DNA from: a virus
Length of the DNA stretch: 45,734 bases
Virus record (IMG/VR): IMGVR_UViG_3300048838_000104
Coordinates: 1 to 45,734 of that record
Direction: 5' to 3' (one strand)
The translations under genes were made by a program, and so were the position numbers. The notes under the pieces are model-generated. The model was not told the origin of the DNA, ran no database searches, and saw only the letters and a list, made by a program, of their open reading frames with translations. This document shows positions 1-9,503 of this stretch, piece by piece (position 1 is the stretch's first letter; every line of letters begins with the position of its first letter).

Positions 1-127
1 AATAAAGGAAACGACTATACGCCGCTAACCTTTCATGCTTTACAGGGCTACCCATTGCTTCCAGAAGCTTTGATATAACAGAATGCAAAGGATAGCAATG
101 TCTTAAAATCAATGTAACGCCCGCCAC
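1..127. repeat. Terminal direct repeat, left copy
   Basis: These 127 bases are identical to the last 127 bases of the window. The reading frame of the long tail gene continues exactly across the join when the two copies are merged. This is what an assembler leaves when it closes a circle with a 127-base k-mer, so the window is most simply one circular genome of about 45,607 bp. A real short terminal redundancy cannot be excluded from sequence alone. Confidence 0.95.
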
Positions 128-1645
128 ACCATCAAATACATCCGTTGTCGTATCCTTCAGCCACCACAATGTAAACACCTCCGTTTTGCCCACAGACCAT
201 TGCTCACGCAAAAGGGCCAGTAAAAGATTTGAAAACCCTGGCCGATAATAGTAATTGTTCTCCAATCCTGCCACGCCCCGCACCTTTCCATACTTCGTTG
301 GAACCTGTCCGCTTTCAGTCGAATAATACACACTCCCGGTTCCATCCTGTGATACCTTATTATACGGGCCACTCCATTCCACAATATCATCCGCAGGCCT
401 GGTAAAGCCTCCCATTACGCTATCCACGTTAATCAAAATCCTGCGGCCTATCCGGTACTCAATAAAGCGTATCAGGCCAGTCTTTCCCGCTTCATTGTAC
501 CATGTCTCAGTCCATGGATCCCCGTTGCCCATTGTTCCACCATGGTATTCACCCGTTACCAAATTCTCCAAAACCCAAACCGTCCCTGAAGGGCTCCATA
601 TACGCCACTTACCGTCTATGCTATCGAAATAGTTTTGCGCCTGTGAATATGGATACCATTTAGGGCTTGTTCCCTGATGCCTAAAAAACTGGTTCGCCCC
701 TAAATGGTCACCCGTGCATTTATACCCCGCCAGATCCGTTGCGTTCTCAAACTTGTAGTCATCCGCAATCACATCCAAATCGCTCGTGGGCCATGGTACT
801 TTCTCCTCCCAACTCAATTGACCGCAAAAATTCATCATCGTATTGGCACCTAAGCGGTAGAACTGATGAACCGGCCTCAATGAATATTCCACCTCCTGAA
901 TTTCCGGCTCCAGATCAATCAAGTTATATTCCTTTTGCTTTCCTTTCAAGATCAATTCATAATCATCATCCGGGGTGGGGGTTACTGTTAACTGCCTTGC
1001 GTTTTGATTTATTTTTTTGCAATCAATCCTGTAAAAATAGCCCCTCCAATACAATGCCCACGCATTATGATACATGTACACGTGCATTTCAAACCGCGTG
1101 TCAAACGCCTTGCTCATTACCAGGTCATAATCCACTCCTACCAGCGTAAACTCCCCAGAAAGCTTTTCCCTGAAGCCCTGCTGATCTGAAATCTGCTCCA
1201 CATCCTTTGACGCCGTGCCATAAATCGGAGTTACCTCTGTTTCGATCAACACGCTGCGCAATACCTCAACATTATCAATCTTCCCCTCAAAGTCCACCTG
1301 TCCCCAGATGTAAAACGTCCCGCCTCCTGAAACAAACGTAAACGTAAAACTTCCATCAGCCGTATATGTTTGTTCCCCTACAAACCCAATTGAATCAGCA
1401 AAAGCAATCCCACCCGTGACATAATCCGAAATCGTAAACTTCACCTCATATTCAACGCCCGCCTCCAGTACTCCCTGCTGACCAAGTGACGCTGTTTCAT
1501 TCATTCCATCACATACCGCTTTGCCTCCCGTTATTGTCCAACCCGGATCCATCTGCCAGGCGCTCCCGTCTGCAAAGTCCCCATTCAGAACTACGTTCTC
1601 TTTATCTGGATAGTACTCGCCATATGTCAGTTTGAACTTATACAT
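1..1645 (-). CDS. Tail/baseplate protein, N-terminal part (crosses window end)
   Basis: This is the first 548 codons of a gene that continues on the other side of the circle, at 45607 down to 44766. The joined product is 828 residues. The ATG at 1643-1645 overlaps the tape-measure stop by 8 bases, which suggests translational coupling. I translated the frame and found no stop. Residues about 18-130 form a beta-rich, Gly/Thr/aromatic-rich segment resembling a carbohydrate-binding jelly-roll inserted near the N-terminus; this is a fold impression only. The remainder is rich in Trp and Tyr. Its place directly after the tape measure suggests a distal tail or baseplate-hub protein. Function is inferred from gene order, because I do not recognise a named family. 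Confidence 0.8.
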   Translation of the reverse strand, partial: MYKFKLTYGEYYPDKENVVLNGDFADGSAWQMDPGWTITGGKAVCDGMNETASLGQQGVLEAGVEYEVKFTISDYVTGGIAFADSIGFVGEQTYTADGSFTFTFVSGGGTFYIWGQVDFEGKIDNVEVLRSVLIETEVTPIYGTASKDVEQISDQQGFREKLSGEFTLVGVDYDLVMSKAFDTRFEMHVYMYHNAWALYWRGYFYRIDCKKINQNARQLTVTPTPDDDYELILKGKQKEYNLIDLEPEIQEVEYSLRPVHQFYRLGANTMMNFCGQLSWEEKVPWPTSDLDVIADDYKFENATDLAGYKCTGDHLGANQFFRHQGTSPKWYPYSQAQNYFDSIDGKWRIWSPSGTVWVLENLVTGEYHGGTMGNGDPWTETWYNEAGKTGLIRFIEYRIGRRILINVDSVMGGFTRPADDIVEWSGPYNKVSQDGTGSVYYSTESGQVPTKYGKVRGVAGLENNYYYRPGFSNLLLALLREQWSVGKTEVFTLWWLKDTTTDVFDGVAGVTLILRHCYPLHSVISKLLEAMGSPVKHERLAAYSRFLY

Positions 1646-4600
1646 GCTCGATCTTTATATTCTTGTAAATTTCAATGTGCCGTCCTTCAGAATAAATATG
1701 TTGCCTTTCTCTTTGTCTGCGGATAGCTTTCAAATCCTTTCCAATGTCGCCCAGATTCATGTTGATCTTTTCGCTCACATGGGTATCTTTTATCGTGCGC
1801 TGCCGATCCATTTCCCGGTGCGAAATCATATACCTGACAACATCACGTCTGCTTTCGCTTCTATCCACAACCTCTCGTGTACTTGTCATCGCCCTGCTTG
1901 CAAGGGAATTTTGCAGCGTGTTATTTGTAACCATTTCCTTAATAACCATTTCCTTACGCTCCCTCGGACTTACATACCCAGGTAAAATATAGTCACGTAT
2001 CTTTTCCGCTCCTGTTTTCTTTTTCGCCGGTTCCAGCTTACCCGTGTTGATCTGATCCACAATCTCAGGCAATACGTTCTTATACCTTTGTACCGCCTGC
2101 CTGGAAAATACCGCCATGCCTTCGCCACCTTCAGCATACACACTCTCCCCACCAACATCCGCCAGGTGAATATCTTTGCCCGACTCATGTGAACCTCCTT
2201 TCAGCTCCCTGTACCCTCCTTTTCTCATCTCGGTCTTAGTCAACTGTGCCGCCTTGGTTTTCGCTGCTATGAAGCTTCCCCACATTAGAGCAATTGCCGC
2301 AATCGCCAGAAGCGGGATACCCCCCAGGGATTCCCAAATCTTTGCCGTTGCCGTAATTAAACTGCTGGCCTGGGTAATTGAATCCAATTGCTGCTGTTGT
2401 TTTACGGCTGATTCCTTGCGTTTCAGGGCTTCCTTTTCCAGTTGTTCTTCCTGTTTAAATGCTTTCTGAGCGCCCTCGATATTTGAAGCATATCCAGCAT
2501 TGCGATTCTCATACTCCTGATCCAATGCCTGCCTGGCGTTTTCAACCCTCTCTTTTGCTTTGTCCACCTCCAACTGTGCTGCTTCGACCTGTTTCTGCAT
2601 CAATTCATTAATCTGCGATACGGCAAATTGAATGCTATCCCTTACAGCCGCTTTTTGCTCATCCTTCAGATCAAAACCCAACATGTCGAACAAATCAATC
2701 TTTTTTGCCGGGGGTTTATAATCGTTCAACTCACGTGTCACCCCATCCAGGGCTGCTTTTATTGTTGCTCTCTGAATATCCGTCATCTCCATCAATTCCA
2801 TTACCTTTTCAAGCCGTTTCTTCTCAGCCTGAAGCGTAAACAGATACTTTTCCTCCTCGGTTCTTTTTACGGAATTAAATACCGCCTCATCAAACTTCTG
2901 CTGCTCATCAAAAGCTTCCAGCATCTTATCTGATTTCTCCTTCGCCGTTTTTCTATCCAGCTCCTCAATCTGCTTTGCCCGCCATGCTTCGGCTGCGAAC
3001 AAATCCCGTCCGGCTGAAATTCTTTTGCTGTACGCCAATTCAATCGTGGCCAGTTCCTTTTCGTAACCGTCCTCCATGTCGTCAATGCGTCGTTCCTGGG
3101 CTTCATACTGTTTCTTTATCTCCTCCTGCCTGTACTTTTCGTTGATCTTTGCTATGTCCTCATTGTACCTCTCAAACAATGGCCCCGTATCAATCATTGC
3201 ATCCTTCCATAACCTTTCTTTCTCATCAAATGCAATCTTCAGCCCTGCCAGGTCTTTTTCCTGACCGTCCTTCATCGCATCCAACTTTAGTGATTCTGTC
3301 TTTTTTACCTTATCCTGGGCTTCTTTTTCGTACTTGTCATAAATCATTTGCTTTTTCACCCTGTACCATTCATCTACTGCCCGTGTGTCCTCCTGGGCTT
3401 CCACAAATTCATCGTACTTATCCTGATAGCTCAATTCCAGTTCCTTCAATTCCTTCTGCAACCCTTCACTCATTACGCTGATTCTGAGCTTCGCCTTTTT
3501 ATCCAAATCCTTTTCATCAATCTTTTTAGGACCTTCCGGCTCCGGTGTTTCCAGCTCAAACCCTGCCGCTTTTGAATAAAATGCACGGATCCTTTCCAGC
3601 GCCTCATCCTGTCCCTTTTTGCTTGCAATCAATGCGAAAATATCAATATCCAGATCCTCCCATGCAATCCCGTATGCGCTCATCTTTTTATCGAACTGTC
3701 CGACAATATCCAGCGTCTTACCAAATTCCTTCTTCAGTTCTTCCGTTTTCAGTTGTGAGGGATCCACAGCCTTAAACAAATCCATCGTGTCGACCGTGTC
3801 TTGAACCTTCATCACTTCATCCAAAAAGTCCTGAAACGCTCCCGCTGCTCCGGCTGCCATTTTTTCATTACCAGCCTCCCTTAATGATTCTGCTACCTTG
3901 TCCGTTGCTTCCTTCTCCTTAGTTAGCTGATCCAAGGTCACAGCCTCCATCTCCCGCACCATCTCCTTCAACGCGATATTCTTCCTCAGTTCAATATTAG
4001 CCGCCTTCTGGGCTGCCTCTATCCTATCAAGTTTGTCACCTTCCTTTATCAGATAAGGCAAATAACTTGCATACTCAGAATTGATAGTCTTAATCAATTC
4101 AGACCTCTCTTTTGTTCCCTCGCCTGCCATTTTCAGCCTTGCAAACAGGACGTTCAAGCTTGCGGACTCCTCAACTATCTGAGTCGTTACTCCCTTTGTG
4201 CTTTGCTTTGCTTCATCTGACCTCTTTTTGAACATCAAAAACGCAGCCCCGGCCGTTACAACTAAAGATAAAATCATTGAAATGGGTCCAAATGACGCCT
4301 TCATTGCAAGGTTAAACGCCTGCTGTGCTGCTGTTGCCCTCATTACTGCAACCGTCTTAATATGCAGCGCCAGGGTTTGTAATGTCATTGTTCGGATACC
4401 CATTTTCATATCAACAATAAGCATCCGCATTGCAATTCTATACGTTGCCCATGCCACCACGGCCAGCGTAATACCCTTTGTTATATTTACGATAACCGTT
4501 ATATTCCTGGTCATCCACTGAAACATACCCGTCAACCCGTCCACAATTACGCGAATAACACCGTTTGCCCCGGACATCGTTAACATCAATCCCTCCCAGG

Positions 4601-6155
4601 CTGATTTCATTATCGTCACGCTCCCGGCCAGATTGTCCATCATCGTATCGCTCATCTTTTTTGCTGTTCCCTCTGCCTGCTGATACTTTGCGTCAAGTTG
4701 GTCGATCTTATCTATGTTCTCAGTCAACACCAGCAACCCGGCAAATGCCCTCTTGCCCATGATCTGCATAGCTTCACTCATACTCAATCCACTTTCTGCC
4801 AGTCGTCTCAAACTCACATTAAACGGCTCCCCTTCTACTGCTATCCGTGCAAATACGTTCTTTAATGTCGTTCCTGCCATACTCCCATGTATCCCTGCAT
4901 CAGCCAAAGCCGACATCATAGCCGTTGTATATTCCAATGACGTTCCCGTTATCTTTGAGACAGGGGCTACATGCTTCATTGCTTCCCCAAACCTTTCCAG
5001 GTTCAAAGCTGAAGAAGTAAACGAGCTTGCCATTACGTCAACCACCCTGGTCGTTTCTGAAGCATCTAACCCAAACCCTCTCAATGTCGCCCCTGCTGTT
5101 TCTGCACTCTTTGACAAATCCTCCATAGTTGCCTGAGAGAGCATGATAGTCGCTTCAGTGGCATTCAATATTTCTTTTGTCGAAAATCCTAACTTTCCAA
5201 ACTCCACCTGCAGCCCACCTACCTCCGTGGCCGTGCGTGCCGTCACCGCTCCTAATCTCTGTGCATCATCTCGCAACATCTTGAATTGCTCATCAGTTGC
5301 CAGGGTGATAGCTCCCACTTTACTCATCTGTTGCTCAAAACCTACCAGAATCTTTGACGTGCTGGAAAACAACCTCATCGCTGCTGCAAAACCGATATAC
5401 ATACCAGCCATCATTTTTAGGTTCCGCCACACGCCCATCATCGCTGAACTTTGCCCAGTCTGCGCCTGGTTTAAATTCTGTATCTCAGCCCTGGTTCCGG
5501 CAATATCCTGTTTCATCTGCTTGTAAGCCGCACTATTGCGCTTTCCTCCCTGCTCCAATGCCTTCAAGGATGCCTGTTGTTTTTTCAGCGTTACCAGAAG
5601 CCCCTCAGTTGCCAGCTTGTAATTCCCTACCTGCAGATTATAAACACCCGTTGCCTTCTGCATCCGGTTCATCTGCTCGTATATCTGCCTGCTTTGACGC
5701 TCCAACTTCTGACCCTCCACCGTGGCATAACGCTGTTGATCGGTCATTCCAGAAAGCCTAATTTTATTCATCGCATAAGTAGCAGACAACCTATCATAGC
5801 TTCCCGGGGCTGATGCTGCATACTTCGCCTCAAGCTTGTTTATCGTTTGCTTGGCCTGAAGTTCGTTCTTTACCCCTGCAATACTCTTTGCCGTTTCCGT
5901 TTGTGCAAATTTTAACTTTTCATTCTCCTTTCTCAATAGTTCCGCGTCCTTGGATGCATCCTTTATGACATCCTGTCCTTGTGAACTTCCCGGACTTGCT
6001 CCCTTTACCTTTACATCTAATTTACCAGCATTCTCCTTTACCGAAGCGGCAAGTCCCTTTAATCTACGATCAAACTCCTCCATATCAGCGATAGCCCGCT
6101 TTATGGAAGAATCATATTTGAATAAATCGCTTAATTTGATCGGGTTACTTGCCAT
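1638..6155 (-). CDS. Tail tape measure protein
   Basis: This 1505-residue protein sets tail length and occupies the tail lumen. It begins with a coiled-coil region (about 1-240). A TP901-type tape-measure core follows at roughly 260-500, with alternating Ala/Gly/Ser-rich helices after a QQMSKVGAIT-like start. Hydrophobic segments follow at about 530-640, then long charged coiled coils (about 870-1240). A further membrane-like segment near 1310 contains LLAIAAIALMWG. The length would fit a tail of roughly 200 nm or more by the usual rule of about 0.15 nm per residue. The start overlaps the end of the upstream gene by 11 bases, and the stop overlaps the next tail gene. The family is secure. Confidence 0.95.
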   Translation of the reverse strand: MASNPIKLSDLFKYDSSIKRAIADMEEFDRRLKGLAASVKENAGKLDVKVKGASPGSSQGQDVIKDASKDAELLRKENEKLKFAQTETAKSIAGVKNELQAKQTINKLEAKYAASAPGSYDRLSATYAMNKIRLSGMTDQQRYATVEGQKLERQSRQIYEQMNRMQKATGVYNLQVGNYKLATEGLLVTLKKQQASLKALEQGGKRNSAAYKQMKQDIAGTRAEIQNLNQAQTGQSSAMMGVWRNLKMMAGMYIGFAAAMRLFSSTSKILVGFEQQMSKVGAITLATDEQFKMLRDDAQRLGAVTARTATEVGGLQVEFGKLGFSTKEILNATEATIMLSQATMEDLSKSAETAGATLRGFGLDASETTRVVDVMASSFTSSALNLERFGEAMKHVAPVSKITGTSLEYTTAMMSALADAGIHGSMAGTTLKNVFARIAVEGEPFNVSLRRLAESGLSMSEAMQIMGKRAFAGLLVLTENIDKIDQLDAKYQQAEGTAKKMSDTMMDNLAGSVTIMKSAWEGLMLTMSGANGVIRVIVDGLTGMFQWMTRNITVIVNITKGITLAVVAWATYRIAMRMLIVDMKMGIRTMTLQTLALHIKTVAVMRATAAQQAFNLAMKASFGPISMILSLVVTAGAAFLMFKKRSDEAKQSTKGVTTQIVEESASLNVLFARLKMAGEGTKERSELIKTINSEYASYLPYLIKEGDKLDRIEAAQKAANIELRKNIALKEMVREMEAVTLDQLTKEKEATDKVAESLREAGNEKMAAGAAGAFQDFLDEVMKVQDTVDTMDLFKAVDPSQLKTEELKKEFGKTLDIVGQFDKKMSAYGIAWEDLDIDIFALIASKKGQDEALERIRAFYSKAAGFELETPEPEGPKKIDEKDLDKKAKLRISVMSEGLQKELKELELSYQDKYDEFVEAQEDTRAVDEWYRVKKQMIYDKYEKEAQDKVKKTESLKLDAMKDGQEKDLAGLKIAFDEKERLWKDAMIDTGPLFERYNEDIAKINEKYRQEEIKKQYEAQERRIDDMEDGYEKELATIELAYSKRISAGRDLFAAEAWRAKQIEELDRKTAKEKSDKMLEAFDEQQKFDEAVFNSVKRTEEEKYLFTLQAEKKRLEKVMELMEMTDIQRATIKAALDGVTRELNDYKPPAKKIDLFDMLGFDLKDEQKAAVRDSIQFAVSQINELMQKQVEAAQLEVDKAKERVENARQALDQEYENRNAGYASNIEGAQKAFKQEEQLEKEALKRKESAVKQQQQLDSITQASSLITATAKIWESLGGIPLLAIAAIALMWGSFIAAKTKAAQLTKTEMRKGGYRELKGGSHESGKDIHLADVGGESVYAEGGEGMAVFSRQAVQRYKNVLPEIVDQINTGKLEPAKKKTGAEKIRDYILPGYVSPRERKEMVIKEMVTNNTLQNSLASRAMTSTREVVDRSESRRDVVRYMISHREMDRQRTIKDTHVSEKINMNLGDIGKDLKAIRRQRERQHIYSEGRHIEIYKNIKIEHV

Positions 6156-6879
6156 TTTTTAACGTCTCAATTGCCTGGTAAAACTCAAATGCCGTTAACT
6201 GCTTCGGATCAATATTCGCCTTAATTGCCAACATGATTGAAATATCTGTAAACTGCCTCAAATGCTCCGCTTCAATTCCGTTGCTTCCATCGTACTTCCT
6301 TGGTGGGGACAATATCAGCATTTCATCATCAATCGCTTTTATCTGCTTCTCGTTGTCCGCATCCGTTAACACCTCATCCAATACCAGTAATGTCCTTTTC
6401 TTCAGTAACATGAAATATTCCGTTACCCCGCTTCCTTTTTGAAGCCCCGGGAACATTACATCAAGCTCTTGATCGCTTTTTTTTTTGAAGGCATCTACCA
6501 CCTTCTGAATAAAACCATACGGCACCTCCTGCAACTTGCTCAGCAACCGGGTTGCCCCTTCTGCTGAAGTATCTGTTAACTGCACCCCATCTATCGACTT
6601 TAGCAAAGCAACAAAAGCCAAGTACTTAGGACTTATGTTCTGAATTATGAATCTCAGGTTTTGGCTATAATTCTCCAGCTCCTGGGCCAGCTTCTTCTTT
6701 TCATCCCTCTGCACATACAACACCAAGCGTTCCATGTGTCGCTGTACGCTCTCCATGTCCCCGCCTATATCCGCATCCATCATCAGGTACAGATTAAACG
6801 TGTTGAAACGCCCCATGGGAATCTCACTCACCGAATCATAAAACTCCAACTCTCTGCCGCCGATTTTTTCTACCCTCAT
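6145..6879 (-). CDS. Tail assembly chaperone-like or pre-tape-measure protein
   Basis: A 244-residue, mostly helical and charged protein immediately upstream of the tape measure. I take the ATG at 6877-6879 (MRVEKIGGRELEF), which overlaps the stop of the preceding gene as ATGA; the longer open frame to 6924 lies inside that gene. Siphoviruses often carry a tail assembly chaperone here, and the acidic helical character is compatible with that role. I see no classic slippery-site frameshift arrangement. The function is inferred from position only. Confidence 0.75.
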   Translation of the reverse strand: MRVEKIGGRELEFYDSVSEIPMGRFNTFNLYLMMDADIGGDMESVQRHMERLVLYVQRDEKKKLAQELENYSQNLRFIIQNISPKYLAFVALLKSIDGVQLTDTSAEGATRLLSKLQEVPYGFIQKVVDAFKKKSDQELDVMFPGLQKGSGVTEYFMLLKKRTLLVLDEVLTDADNEKQIKAIDDEMLILSPPRKYDGSNGIEAEHLRQFTDISIMLAIKANIDPKQLTAFEFYQAIETLKNGK

Positions 6880-7154
6880 AACTGTCGAATTATTGTCGCC
6901 GCACAAAATGGGACCACAAACCAACCTATATCTGTACTTGCTATTGCTCCAACCAAGCTAAATATCAAAGCAATCCAGAAGCCCATACAAAACCTGCAAT
7001 TTCCCAGCTTATGCAATCGGCCTTTTTGTAGCCATTCCACCGCCCCGGCCTTCGTAAATAACACCAGGCAAACATCAGCACACAAGGCAATCAAAACAAT
7101 CCTTAGTACTGTCTCATGCAGTCCGGCACAATGTACTGAACTGAAACTCTCCAT
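6876..7154 (-). CDS. Small membrane protein (DUF1360-like)
   Basis: About 92 residues with two hydrophobic segments: roughly 17-35 and a C-terminal region of about 57-90. Between them is a CRFCMGFW motif. The C-x-x-C-x-G-F-W pattern just before a membrane helix recalls DUF1360-type small phage membrane proteins. The start at 7154 (MESFSS) is preferred to 7172 because it reduces the overlap with the upstream gene, although 41 bases still overlap. It ends in an ATGA overlap with the next gene. A membrane protein inside the tail module is unusual; its role is unknown. Confidence 0.65.
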   Translation of the reverse strand: MESFSSVHCAGLHETVLRIVLIALCADVCLVLFTKAGAVEWLQKGRLHKLGNCRFCMGFWIALIFSLVGAIASTDIGWFVVPFCAATIIRQL

Positions 7155-7698
7155 CAATGCGAAACGCTCCATAGGGGTGCATTAAAAACTGACCATCTGC
7201 TTCCGTTAAACTGTATCCGTTATAAATATCCGTCCATGATTCATGAATCACTTCCGGTCGAAACGTTCCTTTTGTCGTCTTGCAAAACATCAATTCCCTC
7301 CATACTTCTGCCTTCACATAATCCAACGCCCTGCCTGTTTCTAATGTGTATATTGTACTTAGATCAACCCAGAACACCACTCCGCCCCGTGCCGTCATTT
7401 TGATCTGCTCCTGCCTGACCATTTCTCTCGCCTCATATGGCTGCTGAATGTCCCAGAAACAAAAATTCCCCACTCGGTCATTTGGCACCGCCTCAAAATA
7501 ATCATTCGGTTTTCCGTTTCCGATATAAATTCCAGGGAAACTATACAACTCATTTTCATGAACCCGGATCAACTTCTGCGCCCGGCCAAAACTCTGCGAT
7601 AACCAGCTGAATTTGTTCTTCAGTACAACCTTCAATTCCTGAATCAAAGGCTCCAGTAAGGCTTGCTTCACAATCGTAGGTTCACTTATCGTTATCAT
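7114..7698 (-). CDS. Putative tail completion/terminator protein
   Basis: A 194-residue protein, starting with MITISEP, between the head-tail connector-like genes and the tape-measure region. Its position matches the tail-terminator or tail-completion slot of siphoviruses. It has no signal peptide or membrane segment and shows a mixed alpha/beta composition. Its start overlaps the previous stop by 4 bases (ATGA type). The family is not recognised by me, so the role is inferred from order. Confidence 0.7.
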   Translation of the reverse strand: MITISEPTIVKQALLEPLIQELKVVLKNKFSWLSQSFGRAQKLIRVHENELYSFPGIYIGNGKPNDYFEAVPNDRVGNFCFWDIQQPYEAREMVRQEQIKMTARGGVVFWVDLSTIYTLETGRALDYVKAEVWRELMFCKTTKGTFRPEVIHESWTDIYNGYSLTEADGQFLMHPYGAFRIDGEFQFSTLCRTA

Positions 7699-8162
7699 GC
7701 TATTGCCTGTCTTAATTTATACTCCAAATGAGGCTTTACCAAAGTTCTTTTTACTGCTTCAAGGCTCTCATCCGTTAACCCTTCATGATCCGGGAACTGT
7801 CCCCTGAGCTTTCCGGCCAAATCCAGTTGACCTATCTTGCGTGTGCCTCGTATCTCCATCGAATCGCCAGTAATGAAAACCTTCAACGACTTCAGATACT
7901 TTCCGCTTAACTGCAAGTCAATAAACCCTTGATACAATCCTAAGCTTTTTTTATACGCCAGGTATGAGTCTGCATACCGTGATTCATTGAACCTTTTGTT
8001 AATAATCGGCTTCCCGTGTATGTTTATACCTTTGAACCCGACCTGCTCAACATTCCGCCATATAATTGCAGGCGACTCTTGTTTCAAACGCCTAATCAGG
8101 ATCTGATTCAAAGATGAATCAAACTTCTCTAATCTTTTCCTGATTCTTGTCATTCGCATCAT
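7695..8162 (-). CDS. Putative head-tail joining / neck protein
   Basis: A basic, helical protein of 155 residues with an Arg/Lys-rich start (MMRMTRIRKRLEKF). It is overlapped by 4 bases at each end by its neighbours, so it belongs to one co-translated run of structural genes. Its place two genes after the capsid fits a neck or head-closure protein of the HK97 gp10-like type (small, basic, about 120-160 residues). I cannot confirm the family from motifs. Confidence 0.65.
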   Translation of the reverse strand: MMRMTRIRKRLEKFDSSLNQILIRRLKQESPAIIWRNVEQVGFKGINIHGKPIINKRFNESRYADSYLAYKKSLGLYQGFIDLQLSGKYLKSLKVFITGDSMEIRGTRKIGQLDLAGKLRGQFPDHEGLTDESLEAVKRTLVKPHLEYKLRQAIA

Positions 8163-9412
8163 ATCATCCTAACTCTTACGCCTTGTTTCTTACAAGGCAA
8201 ACAATTCACATCAAGCCCTTCGGTTTCCAACCTTACCGCTTTCAATTCTTTTTCATACTGCGCCAACATCCCGGCCGGGTTATCCAAATCAAACATGATC
8301 ATATCCCGGTTAATGTTCCCGCTTGACATATTCACCCTGGAATTTGGCCCATGGGCTATTTCTCGCATCATCATAATTGCTACCTGCTTTGAAATAATCG
8401 GAGCAAAGACATTTCGCTGTCTCAATATAAACTGTGTCAAATCACAATACACCGATACCTGCAGATTCAACCCATAGTTCTGAGTATAAGTGTAACTGTT
8501 ATTCATAATATCAGGTAACACCCCTTCAGTACCTTCCACAGCAAACGGATGAACCTCGAAATACTTACTCACAAGCTCCCAATTACGATAAGCACCCCTA
8601 CCACAATCCTCGCATGGCATCAGGTTAGCAAAGTCACGGCCTCCATTTATCGCCACCGGTGCCGTATCCTGGTGGTAAGCCACATAATAAGCCGACCCAG
8701 GGCTAATAGCGTCATAACCAATTGTCCACTCTGTTAAATCAATCCATTGTACGTTTCCTGCTCCCGTGTAAACTATCTCTTTTGTCTTAACCGGTTCCTT
8801 CTTCCCGGAATTGAACAAATACAAGTTGAACGTTCCATTTGTTGCGAACTGAACTCCGACCCTGACCAGGGAACCCATTACCCCACCGCTTCGTCTTAGA
8901 TTCAATTCAAAGCCCACTACTTTGCCAGTTGAGGGAATCGTTTCTAAAATCCTTCCAGCACCTTCAAATAAATACTTGTCCTCAAATACCGTCCTGGACG
9001 TGCGTTCAATCTTCTTTTCCTTAATCCAATCATTCAACGCCCTTGTTATCCCGGCCTCCGTTTTCATCTTCAGCCAATCCCTGAACGGTTTATATACCTC
9101 CCAATACGTCACCTCAGTATTAGGCTGTTTGTTTAATCCTTCCTTAATCGAAATATAAACCACCGAAGTATATGTGACCAACGTTCCAACTGCATACGTG
9201 ACGGAACCGCTCCATGTTGGATGCACCATCTTTGAAAAAAATGGGGCCACCGATTCCAGGTTGTCCTGCGTCAACACCGGATGTTCGTCATTATACATCA
9301 ACCCGGTTTCACTATCGGTCAATCCTTCAATGCTCTGCGCAAGTGGATCCCTCCCTTGGCGCCAGCCTATCAGTCCAATCAACTCCGTGCGCAATGTGTT
9401 AATGTTGAACAT
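8159..9412 (-). CDS. Connector-region structural protein with CBM5/12-like insert
   Basis: A 417-residue virion-type protein directly downstream of the major capsid gene. Residues about 65-107 (W-x-G-x-V-T-Y ... G-T-L-V-T-Y ... Y-W-E-V) closely resemble the compact CBM5/12 chitin-binding fold, with its spaced aromatic residues. A second beta-rich segment lies at about 160-250. Cysteine pairs occur in CEDCGRG and near the C-terminus in CLPC. The flanking helical parts are probably the adaptor/connector core, and the beta domains look like surface insertions. The sequence supports the aromatic pattern; the sugar-binding role is inferred. Confidence 0.7.
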   Translation of the reverse strand: MFNINTLRTELIGLIGWRQGRDPLAQSIEGLTDSETGLMYNDEHPVLTQDNLESVAPFFSKMVHPTWSGSVTYAVGTLVTYTSVVYISIKEGLNKQPNTEVTYWEVYKPFRDWLKMKTEAGITRALNDWIKEKKIERTSRTVFEDKYLFEGAGRILETIPSTGKVVGFELNLRRSGGVMGSLVRVGVQFATNGTFNLYLFNSGKKEPVKTKEIVYTGAGNVQWIDLTEWTIGYDAISPGSAYYVAYHQDTAPVAINGGRDFANLMPCEDCGRGAYRNWELVSKYFEVHPFAVEGTEGVLPDIMNNSYTYTQNYGLNLQVSVYCDLTQFILRQRNVFAPIISKQVAIMMMREIAHGPNSRVNMSSGNINRDMIMFDLDNPAGMLAQYEKELKAVRLETEGLDVNCLPCKKQGVRVRMI

Positions 9413-9430
9413 TTTGCCGTTTTTATAAGA

Positions 9431-9463
9431 AAGGGGAGGAAGCCTTTACAACCCCCTCCCCTT
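9431..9463 (-). terminator. Stem-loop downstream of the major capsid gene
   Basis: Bases 9431-9439 and 9455-9463 form a perfect 9-bp G/C-rich stem (AAGGGGAGG with CCTCCCCTT) around a 15-base loop. It lies in the only sizeable gap (9413-9503) between the capsid gene and the next gene. On the minus strand it is followed by TTTCTTATAA, a weak U-tract, and it is preceded by an A-run. It probably acts as a partial terminator or as a 3' stabiliser that raises capsid mRNA relative to the downstream genes. Confidence 0.6.
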
Positions 9464-9503
9464 CGGTGTTTTTTTCTAAACGTACTTCTTTTTTAAGAAC
9501 GAA

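Noticed and set aside
1-127. Terminal repeat as a true long terminal repeat
   Set aside because: The length equals a common maximal assembly k-mer and the repeat lies in the middle of a coding gene, so circular closure is the simpler reading.
4714-5136. Long plus-strand open frame inside the tape measure
   Set aside because: It mirrors the minus-strand codon pattern of the tape measure and has no ribosome site or homologous features. The same holds for the other plus-strand frames in this window.
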